The notes beneath the pieces are model-generated. The model did no database searches and was not told the DNA's origin. It was given only the letters and a program-made list of their open reading frames with translations. Source: Patagioenas fasciata (lineage: Eukaryota; Chordata; Aves; Columbiformes; Columbidae). Taken from it: a stretch of 64,000 nucleotides of DNA. A program made the position numbers and the translations under genes. The stretch lies in the NCBI RefSeq assembly GCF_037038585.1, contig NC_092526.1, positions 37,399,501-37,463,500 of the forward strand, in the 5' to 3' direction. Position 1 is the first letter of the stretch, and every line of letters starts with the position of its first letter. Shown piece after piece: positions 26,001 to 38,000 of this stretch.

Positions 26001-29000
26001 TTATATGTTATACATCATTTTAATGCACTTTTCTCACTTCATGGTTTTTGCTACTGACTTGAGAAGACAGAGTAACTGAAATATTAATTATAATTAATGT
26101 TTCTAATTTACAGCTGAACACAGTAATTGAGAAGGAAGCTTCTTCACATCTTCAAGCTTTTATCACTTTTTTTAAAGGACAATGTCTTCTCAAACATTAG
26201 TAAGTCTTGAAAAATATGGAGAGGTTTCAGTGTCTGTCTCCAAGCATTTCTGCATGCGAAATGCCCACTGAGGCAAACGATAACTTTTAATAGGTTGCCT
26301 CCAGTTCTGGGAGTGGCAAGTGAGGCAAGTAAAGCTCTGTTTTCTACAGGTGAGACACTCAAGACTGCACTTACTCATAAGAGTACACACACATTGTTTT
26401 AAAATCCTGACACTGAGTTCTTTGCATCTCATCTGTAACACATTTTTAAAAGCAGACTATAGTTAAATTTGCCACAGTAATATTATCATATTTAATTTAT
26501 ACAGCTTGTGTATCTTACAGGATCCATTTAGTACCCTAAATGTTTAAGCTTTTATTCAAGAAAATGTTATAAATATTTAAGTTTCCTTCTGGAAAACTGT
26601 GACTAGTCTTCCCATTGTCACTAAAAATAATTTTGGGGAAAAAAAAACAAGAATCAAATAGATTCTCAAATAACACAGTTACTGCCATACTGTTTTTAAA
26701 ATTATGCTAAAAATGTCATATCCTCTGGGACTATACTCAAGTTAAATTCAGCCCTACAGAAATATACACCACAAAAACTACACAGCAATTATAAGCTTCA
26801 AACTGATGGATAAAACTGGCTGTAATGCTGCATTTCATATAAGAAACTAACTGCTCACAAGTCATCATGTTTTCACCTCAAATATTTAAGTCATGTTACA
26901 GTCAATAGTGGTGGGGGTTTTTTTCAGTTCATGCCAAAGGTGACAGTTTTTTTCATGTGATTTTTTCATTGAAAAGGAAATCCATTTTCACAGAATCCCA
27001 GAATGTCAGAGATTGGAAGGGACCTCGAAAGCTCATCCAGTCCAATCCCCCTGCTGGAGCAGGAACACTTAGATGAGGTTGCACAGGAAGGCGTCCAGGC
27101 GGGTTTGAATGTCTGCAGAGAAGGAGACTCCACAAGCTCCCTGGGCAGCCTGGTCCAGTGTTCTGTCACCCCCACTGAGAAGAAGTTGCTTCTCAAATTT
27201 AAGAGGAACTTCCTGTGTTCCAGTTTGAAACCATGACCCCTTGTCCTATCACTGGTTGTCACCGAGAAGAGCCTGGCTCCATCCTTGTGACACTCAAACT
27301 TTATATATTTGTAAACATTAATAAGGTCACCCCTCAGTCTCCTCTTCTCCAAGCTCCAGAGCCCCAGCTCCCTCAGCCTTTCCTCACACGGGAGATGCTC
27401 CACTCCCTTCAGCATCTTTGTTGCCCTGCGCTGGACTCTCTCCAGCAGTTCCCTGTCCTTCTGGAACTGAGGGCCCAGAACTGGACACAATATTCCAGAT
27501 GTGGTCTCACCAGGGCAGAATAGAGGGGAAGGAGAACCTTTCGACCTACTAACCACCCCCCTTCTAATCCACCCCAGGTACCATTGGCCTTCCTGGCCAC
27601 AAGGGCCCAGTGCTGGCTCATGGGCATCCTGCTGTCCACCAGGACCCCCAGGTCCCTTTCCCCTACACTGCTCTCTAATAGGTCATTCCCCAACTTACAC
27701 TGGAACCTGGGGTTGTTCCTAACCAGATGACAGACTCTACACTTTCCCTTGTTATATGTCATTACATTTTTCCCTGCCCAACTCTCCAGCCTGTCCAGGT
27801 CTCTGGACGGCAGCACAGCCTCTGGCGTGTCAACCACTCCTCCCAGCTTGGTGTCAACAGCAAACTTGCTGACAGTCGCTCTATTCCCTCGTCCAAATCA
27901 TTGATGAATAATACAAGCCCCAGTACTGACCCTTGAGGCACTCCACTAGATACAGGCCTCCAACTAGACTCCACCCCATTGACCACGACTCTCTGGCTTC
28001 TTCCCTTCAGCCAGTTTGCAGTCCACCTCCCTACCCAATCATCCAGATCGCACTCCCTCAGTTTAGCTGTAACGATGCTGTGGGAAACTGTGTCAAATGT
28101 CTTATTGAAGTCAAAGTAGACGACAGGCACCACTCTACCATCATCCATCCATCTTGTTATGTCATCATAAAAGTCAATGAGGTTGGTCAAGCATGACTTC
28201 TCCTTGGTGAAGCCATGCTGACTGCCCCTAATGACCCTCTTATCCCTGAGATGCCTTGAGATGGCACCAAGGAGAAGTCGTTCCATCAGTTTCCCAGGGA
28301 TGGAGGTGAGGCTGACCTGTCTAGAGTTACCCAGGTCCTCCTTCTTGCCCTTTTTGAAGACTCGAGTGACATTTGCTTTCCTCCAGTCCTCAGGCACCTC
28401 TCCTGTTTCCCAAGACTTGGCAAAGATGATGGAGAGCGGTCCAGCAATGACCTCAGTCAGCTCCCTCAGCACCCACGGGTACATCCCATCCGGACCCATG
28501 GATTTATGGATGTCCAGATGCCTTGGTTGATGAGGACTGGGTTAGGGAGCAATTAGGCAAACTCCTCCATTGTCCTGCCTTCCTCTGGGGCCTCAGCAGC
28601 ACGGGGCTCCTCAGGACAGCCTCCGGCAGAGTAGACAGAGACAAAGAAGGCATTCAGTAACTCTGCCTTCTCTGTATCTTCTGTCACCAGGGCACCCACC
28701 TCGTTCATCAGTGGGCCTACATTGCCTCTGGTCTTAGTTTTATCTGCCAAGTATCGGAAAAAGCTTTTCCTGTTGTCCTTGACCCCTCTTGCCAAGTTTA
28801 ATTCTAAGGAGGCCTTAGCTTTCCTAGTTGCGTCCCTACACCCTCTGACAACAGCCTAATATTCTCCCCAAGTGGCCAGCCCCTCCTTCCATGATCTATA
28901 AACTCTCCTCTTCCCCTTGAGCATACCCAGCAGCTCCCTGTTTAACCACGGAGGTCTCCTGGCTCCCTTCCTTGCCTTCCTACGTGTGGGATGCTCTGAT

Positions 29001-32000
29001 CTTGTGCCCAGTAGAAACAGTCCCTGAACACTAACCAACTATCTTGGACCCCTGTACCTTCCAGCAGCCCTGCCCATGGGATTTCCCTTAGCAATTGCCT
29101 GAAAAGGCCAAAGTTTGCCCTGCTGAAATCCAGGGTTGCAATTCTGCTTGCTATCCTGTTTCTGCCACATGAGATCCTGAACTCCACCCTCTCATGGTCA
29201 GTGCAACCAAGGCAGCCCTCAACCTTTACCGCTTCAACCAGACCCTCCTTGTTAGTGAGGATGAGGTCCAACAATGTACCTCTTCTAGTCGGCTCCTCCA
29301 CCCTTTGCATCAGGAAGTTATCATCAAGGCACTGGAGGCACCTCCTGGACTGCGGCTGGCTGGCCAAGTAGTCCTTCCAGCAAACATCAGGGAAGCTAAA
29401 ATCCCCCACCACAACCGGGGCCTGTGATTGTGAGGCTGCTCTCAGCTGTCTGCAGAAGGCCTCATCAACTTCCTCACCCTGATCTGGTGGCCTGTAATAG
29501 ACACCCACAAGAGTATCACCCCTGCCAGCCTGCCCCTTAATTTTCACTCATACACTCTCAACTCACTCCTCATCCGTGCCTGGAGAATACTCAATACATT
29601 GTAGTTGCTCTCTCATGTAAAGAGCAACTCCACCACCATGCCTTCCTGAGAAGCACATAGCCATCCATGACCACATTCCAGTCATGTGTGCTGTCCCATC
29701 ATGTCTCCGTAATTGCCACTAGGTCATCATCTCCTGCCCTAACACAGGTTTCTAACTCCTCCTGCTTATTCCCCATACTGCACGCATTGGTGTACAGGCA
29801 TTTCAGAGAGCGAGCTGAGCACACTGATTTCACCCTAGAGGTATTGGAGGCCTCCCAGCCTTCATCAACTCTAGAGTGCATTTTCCTGGAAATGGATTTT
29901 CCTGGAAAGGTGGACTTATCCAGGGAAAACAAAGAACAGTTGAAAAATACAGAGCTGGCGGAGACTCGTTTATTTAGAGACTGGTGCTAGACCATCAGCT
30001 GAAAACTGTCAGACAATTCAGCCAACTTCTGTCACTACTTAAAAAAAAAAAATTTAATTCCCTGCTTTTGGTAGTATTGCTCTCTAATGTGTTTTAGTAC
30101 TACACAAGAATATAAAGACTCCTAGCTTGAAACAGGACTTAAGAGTTACCTGCAGAAACACTTGTCCTTCAACAAGAATAGCAGCTTAAAAGCCTTTTAC
30201 ATGTTGGTGGAAAAGATCATTAAGTGTAATTTGTTAGCACCTCAGAGACATTTGTTTATGTATATACTACATAGATGAAAAAATAAGAAAATGTTTAGAT
30301 ACACTAGGATCATTGATTACTCAGATATACTGTTACAACAAATGAATTGACGGTATTGTTTGAGGACAAAAAAATGAATTTACTTAAATTAATGAACACT
30401 TTTAAAGACTATTGGGTTTTAAGACAATGCTACATATTACTTGTTGCATAGGAATAATTGAGTTTGTGCAGACAATAATAGCTAAATTATAAAAAGTCTA
30501 ACTTTTCAAATGGGATTGTTACCCCAATAGTATCCTATAATCTTTCATTTTTGTACTAAGAGCATTAACTAAAAAAATTATTTAATCCATTATAGATTAG
30601 AAAAATTATTACTTTTTGCATCAAATTGTTTCCATAATCCACATATCTGCAATTATTGTGCATTGTCATAAATTACATCACACTGACAGCCTGAAATTGG
30701 TCAAACATTTAAGTGTAACAAGGAGTAAGACATCTGAAACTTCAGAGTAGCCCACCTTGTTACAAGAGTTCAAAATTAATCCTTTTTTCCCCCGAACCTT
30801 CTTCTCAGACAAAGCTGCCAACAATGACTTTCAGGATAACAAATTATATGTCACCTGTAGGCCTTGTGCAACTGAGTTGATTACCCATTCAAACTCCATA
30901 CAAATCTTATATTTTAATTGTCTCTGCACATTGGGTTCAAGAGGTTTTATGGGCTTACATTTTCTTCAAGGTCTTTGTGCCATTGTACTAAAGAAAGAGA
31001 GAACATCAAATAAAAATTTATATTAACATGCTCCAGAAACTTTCAGGTTGCCACCTGTTCTTACAAAACCAGACAGTCATTAATGCAAGTGAATATCCAA
31101 TTTTCTTCACCTCCTGGTTATAATACTTGCTGTGGGGAGGAAAAAAAAAGGCAGCTGGAACACAGAAGGTAGGCAACCACATGGATTCCAACAAAGGTAA
31201 AGAGTGGCTGACATTAATTCACCTTAGGGTAACTGATATAAATATTTTTCAACATATTCAAGGGTATTCGAGATTTTGCATATGTATTCCACATGCAGCT
31301 GGATTATTTTGTCCAATAGCACTTAACAGCTCCAGCCTGTGGCCCTGTTGTTCTTCTACCTAGACATTCCTAATACCAGTATGCCGACTAAAATTCATTG
31401 TAATCCAACACAGTAGCAAAAGGCAGCATTTTGCCAAACACATAAATGTAACTGAGATACATGAATGGGTCTTTTTCAAAACATTGTCTACAGGTATTTA
31501 CAATTTATGATGTTACAAGTTTTATAACTTACAGTTTGAGAGTCCTATGTTAGGGCAAAAAAGTAGGACAGGTCCTTGAAGTCATTACTTTCTGGAGCAG
31601 AACCAGATAAAGAGTCAAATGTTTACAAGTCAAAAACCACTTAGGAAGCTAGGAGAAGACCTCATGTACAGAGAGGTAAACGGCAGAGATACCAGCAAGG
31701 CACCGGAACACCCTGCACCTCACACATTGCCAGAAAGAAAATTCTTTATACCCCAAGAGCAGAACTTCTTCGCATAAGGCACCCAGCAAGTGATCTCTGT
31801 CTCTTTTTGAAGTGAAAGGTATTGCATTTCTTGATTGCTGATTAAGCAACCACAGTTTGAAAAAAAAATACATACATTTACTTTCTTCATGGACAATCTG
31901 TTATAAATAAACCTGGACAAACAGCAGGGTTGGACAACCAGTAACACTGCAAAGATACTGGGAATGTAAGGCCATCAAGTATGTGATAGGTATTTAGTTA

Positions 32001-35000
32001 ACAGCCGTTCAGCATAAGAGACTGGGACAGGAAAAGCAACCAACACCCCTACACACAAACCCTAATGAACAAGTGATAGGAATTCTGGTCTTTCTCATAA
32101 TCTCTGTTGGGACACTGACTGACATGCCATAGAAGAAGCTACTCAGGCACCACATTGAAAAAGTTCAGCCAGAATTTTAGAACAGATAAAAACTGGTAAA
32201 CAGTGTCATCATGGGTCTCCTGGGAAAGAATAAACTTATTATAGGCTGTCTGCAGAGGCTTATGGAAATGTGTAAACATTTTGATGGGATTTTCAGGAGA
32301 AGTGCGAAAGGTACGGTAGGTGAATTAGGACAAGCGTGGAAAAATTGAGATGAAGCGGCACGAAAAGAAGTCACTAGTGTAAGCTACAAGTCATTACATT
32401 TGTTTGGCCCAGTTCTGCACCTAATCACTGCAGTCTGTCCTATGTTTTTATTGAGTCCTACTTGTAATATTTTCTACATGACTTTACTCTGTATTCTGCA
32501 TAGGTATGCTGTGCAAGCAAACTTCAGAGACAGTCAACAACTACGAGGAGACCTTTATCTGGAAAGACCCCAGGTTTAAGACAGTGACCAAGAAAGAGAC
32601 CTCAAGTCTAAGCATGGATGTTTAATAAACTTAAAGTCTGTGTCAACACTTGAGTCTAGGTACATCAGCATGCTTGTGAATCAGGAAAAGGCTGTGCAAA
32701 ACTTCCAATTTCCATCAGCTGGAGAACTTCATCAGGCTGTTTATATTCTTGTTCACCCAAATGCTGTTTGTGTTTGTATGTGGTGCCAGTAAAAGGCAAT
32801 AGTTTTTCTCTGGGATGGTCTGTGTGATCAGCCGTATCCTACGTACAGTGCTGTCTTGGAAATGCCTGCTCAGTCTTACTATCGGCTGGATGTGCAAACA
32901 GAAACCATGGCCAGTAGACCAAGAGGAGAAATTCCCAGTAGCTCAGAGGCCACTAGGTATAGATTCCCTTCACAAATATCATGAATATCCCACTGGAATT
33001 ACTCTCCCTGAGTCCAACTCTCATAAAACATCAGTCTTGCATTACATTACCGTTCTTCCAGAGGCTAGTGAACACCCCATTACTTTCAAGATTTCTTTCT
33101 CCTTCCATTCTTTGTACCATTCCCTGCCTTCATACTAATTAATCTTTTGCCAGTCAATCAAAACTTCGTGTAACATTTTAAAAGATGGAACTACAAGAGC
33201 AAAACTTCGAAATCATACCCGGATGAAGGAAAACGTTTCCAGTCTACCTTTACAGCAAAACATCTGGTATCTAGTAGCCAGGCAGCAAAACATGTGAATA
33301 TAACAGTTCAGCAAATTTTATAAAGCTATAGCTTGCTGATTTGGAAAGCCACTGGATTTAATAAGCTTGCATTTTTCTCCCTAACAGAACTTTCATTACA
33401 TGACAGTTAAGACCAAAATAAGACCTCATATGGACCTCAAGACCTGAGGAACACATTGGGTTTTTTTTAAACCAGTATGCAATTGTTTCTGTAAATTTGT
33501 TTCTTCTTTAAGTGTGCTGAAAGGCTCAAGGGCAGAAGGGGCAAATGCACTTTTAAGCAATAATGTATATAATTTTACCTGACCAGTATTTAGTACTGAT
33601 CTTATACTTCTACCTTAAACTTCCTCAGTGTAAACTTTCAGTGGCAAAAAAAAATTTACAATTTTTAGAAAAGCACATAGTTGCATACCTTCAGCTGGGG
33701 ATTTAAATAGACGTGATACAAATAACTAAAACACCATTGACCAAGTCAGATATTCACAATTCCAACAATTGTGTAAAATCGTCTATCTTACTGATAAACA
33801 GACTCTAGCTGCACCTTTCAGTACAGTCAAACCACTAGGATTCCCACCTCTTTAGGAATGTCATGATTATAGTGACACTAGCATGTTTTCCAGATCATTA
33901 AAGATGAGCCATTCATACAAGTATTTGCAATAAACCTACACATCGACTTGAGCAACTAGAATAACATCTGCATGACAGTTCGTCAATAAGTAAAAAAATG
34001 CACAAGAAAATCCACTCCTTTCAAGCACTACTGGTACTGGAATCTCTCATCGTTTTTTTATCATGAATGATAAAATTTAAAAGGCATGTTTGCTATGGGC
34101 ATCAACAAGGATAACAGCTACCTCACTTTTAAAAAGGGTAAATATTTGGTATTAATGAACTTGGAAACAACACATTTTTCCACAGATCTTGGGATTTCAC
34201 GTGCTCTGATCTTGTACCCTAAGTGAAAGACAGACAGACACCTCAAATTGTGCACTTACTTATTCAACGTGAGGTCAAGGATGAATTTGGAGCCAAAGGC
34301 CTCAATCTGGAAACTTGTCTGAGCCAGATGTACAGCCTGTAAACATGAACACACAAGAGTACTATACAGTTTTGCAGAACATTTAAGGAGTCAAAAGAAT
34401 CACTGAGCTTTGTATGCAACAAACGTGTGAAAACACCGAAAAACATGCTTATTTTCATGAATCTCATAGGCATATGAAAAGTTTTGCTCTTATACCATAT
34501 TTCCATTCAAAAGGATTTGCCTTTTTAAAGGATAAAGGAAGAGAGAGAAGCGAATGGTAGCTGAAAAGCATGCTTTCAAATACTCATTCCTCATAAAAAT
34601 AAGAAAAAAAAATTCGCATAAATGTCTATATTTTGCCATAACCAGATGGCTATGTAACGAAAGCATAAGTAATGTAGTATACCGTTCTTTTAATTTTGTG
34701 ACTTCATTCTTCCACTTTAAAAGGCCTGAAATAATTAAAGCATTTACGATACACGCCTTCAAGTAAGAAAATCAGAGCAAGGCTTGTATTACATGTTATG
34801 AAAGACTCCTTCACAATTAAAGGCTTTGTACTTGGCATTGTAGCCAAACCAGAGTACAGAAGTCTGATGCAGCTCAACATACAACAACAAAATACAATGT
34901 TAGCTTGTCTCACATAGGGAGTTAACTTCAGCTTTCAAGATATTCAGGTTTTCTCAGATATATAAACTGTATTCTTCATTCTTTTCTATACTGCTGTAAC

Positions 35001-38000
35001 TGAAGCCAAAGACATTTAAAACATGCCCATCTGCCTTCTATAATAGAAAAATAAGATTATAAAAGATGATCCAAGAATTTGTTTTTGTGAAAACACTGTT
35101 CCAGCAGGGTGGAAGAGATTAGATATGAATTTCATAGAACCTCTTTCCTGATAATGTTCTAATCTAATCATGCTTACTTACACACTAATTTGTTGTAGCA
35201 TTAATAATTACATAAAGTTGGAATATTATGAGCAATCCCTTTAACCAAAAAGAAAAAAATACCATTTTTTTAAACACTACAATGAATCTTCAGGTATGTC
35301 AGAAAAACTATTAAACGTTCTAGTTAGTTTATGGCATAACTTAAATAATATGAAGGTTAGCTTTTATGGCTCCACAGGCATCTGCTACCAGTTGGTCTCA
35401 GGGACAGCCAGATGGACATCTAGCCTGATCTGCCATAGCTTTTCTTTTGTCCAATCAAGCCAATTCAGTGATATATATCATCCTTTAATTTTCTAAGCCA
35501 ACCATATATTCTTCATCTTTCTGCAATTTAAAATAAAGTTACTTGTATTCTTAGTCTAAAACACCATAAGAAAAAGCTAATCTTGTAGGATTCGACAGAA
35601 TATCATTGCTATTTCTGAAAACAACTACTTCTGTATATAGAAACACCACTTGCCATCTATTACTGTGCCTCACTTAATAGATGCAGCCTGTACACGTAAG
35701 TAATCACTGCAAAGCAGCAGACACTGGTTTTCTACCCCACAGCAGGGCATGTCCTCCACCAAACTTGCCTCAAAACACTGGATACAAAAAGAACACTGGA
35801 CTTCAAATCCCTGCAGTTTAGCAAAAACACTCTTTTGAATTCAGGTGAATGTGATACACCACTACTGCAGCAAAATACAGATTTTCTTAAGCCAGTTTAT
35901 TTATCTATTGATAACCACCTGTGAAAATGACAAACCAGAACTCAGGTGAAGGTAATGAGACTAAAGTATTTAATCCTGAAACTGACATTTTCCCTGTAAC
36001 AAGTTAGCAGAGAAAGCTGCCAGTGATTTGTCACCAGGTGTTTTCACCTTTATAGCCATCATATACCAGCATGATGGGAGGGAATATTTCAGAAACACCT
36101 CTGTGGAATTCTGTTATACAGCTTACCATTTCACAGTTCTTCTATTATCTACTGTGTAATACAATGCCTGAAGTATAAACTGAAATAGTGTTCTGATTGG
36201 CATACAAATACATATTCAAACAAGAATATAACATCGGTTAGCACACAGTTTGAACAATATATACGGGCTAAGTATCTTCCCATGTCTTTTCATAGGAAAA
36301 GTATCATACGTCACCTTCTTGCACCACTTGCATACATATATGCTGTTACAACTGCATGAGTATTCTTTACTTACATAATCAGGAGAACAAGTTCCTCTGT
36401 ACATGTTTGTTTATCATCTAAAAACCTCTGCAGAGGTTCCCGTTTCAACAGCTATAAGCTACTCCAATGGCAAAGCTGCAAAATTACATAAAGTTTTTCT
36501 GCAGCAAAGACTTACTGATGATATATAGAGGAGCAGGTTGAAGGAGGGTCTGAGTCTCTAAATTTCTTCTTGCACTCAAACCCAAATTTCAGAGTGGGGA
36601 GCGGAAGGAAAAAAAAAAAAAAAAACAAAAAAGAAGTATTTTCTCAGTGTTCTGGAAGCTTAGATTATGAGCGTAATAACTGTAATAAGAGATTCTTTAT
36701 ACTAGGGACATTCTCAAAGTTCTGTAGCCACTTGTGCAAAGCAGCAGCTCTCACAATTTTTTCCAAGCTAAAAATCTATATGCATAAAGAATTCCAGTGT
36801 CTTCTAGTCAGTCATTAGCTTACTGTAAATTTCAAGCTAAAAATGGACTAGAAAGCTGTAACTGCAATCTCAGTTCTACTAAACCATGCCACAACTTGAA
36901 TGCTTTAATTATCATTATTGTGCTTGGGCAGCATTTGTCCATCATTCACTTTTTCCAGACTTTCCGGAATGTTCAACCATCATCACCAAAAGTAAAGTAC
37001 TATTACATACTGGTTTTACTTTCTTCAGAGTAAAACTATGCCAAATGCAATAATGTGTTACACCCTCAAAAATACTAAGACACAAGTCTTCAAACAAAAG
37101 CAACAGCATTATTTAACTGACTGATAGTACCTACTGGTCTTTTGCTATATTCATACCGATCACGATCTCCAAACAACAAACACATTGCTTTTAGAAATTG
37201 GGTTTTGCATACAGTTCTGCTGACTAGAATAATGGCCAAAGCTGCCTCTCTTATATCAGTAGCTGAGCAAGGGGCTCCGTCACTCCCATTTTGGAATTAG
37301 AAACCCAAGGCAGATTTCAATTTACACCATTACAACATTTCTTGATCTAGACCTTCATTCTAATAATAGTACACGTTTGTCACAAATCAATGTGACATCC
37401 TATGTATTATTTCCTTACTCTTCTTTCAGCTTGTTTGCCCACCCTCAGACTTCATACAGAAGCCGTCCTTTAGTGTTTGGAAAACATGGTTGTCAGCACA
37501 TGAACAAAGGTTCAGGCCTACCTCTGAAAAACATCCTACCGTTGCTCTTGTAACACCAGGGCTAGAAAACACCATCCTCTCCCAAAATACCAATATTTAG
37601 ATACCACCTGTAGTGACGCTGGCCTCTAAAACCATATCCCTTTTGGGGTTTTGTTCACAAGACTCTATGAAGTAGCGCATCCACATGTTGGACCACTTTC
37701 CTGCAGTACCCAGCTTCTCACAAATGCTAGAAAACCTACAAACATTCTTTCTTTTAGTTTCAGAAAAAAGGCCTAACAAGTGCGTGTGTTGCACTACCTA
37801 ACACTTAGCAACTTAAACCTTTTATAGATTATCACATGAAAATCATTAGAGGATCCAGAAATATATTTTAAAATAGGATTTTAAAAGTTTTAGAAGTATT
37901 GTGACCCACATTTCAGCTAGGAATCCAAGTAGTAGATCTACTTGAGGAGAAGATGGCATAAGGAAGATGTCCTTCTACTCCCAGAAACCAAAGAAGATAG

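Larger units (their letters stand above)
19723..34259 (-). other. ADAM23 intron 3
   Basis: 14.5 kb intron, the largest in the window. CR1 copy C fills 26,985-29,880. The rest is AT-rich, with poly(A) runs near 19,980 and 23,547 and A/C-rich tracts near 20,230-20,265. No exon or other transposon recognised. Confidence 0.85.
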
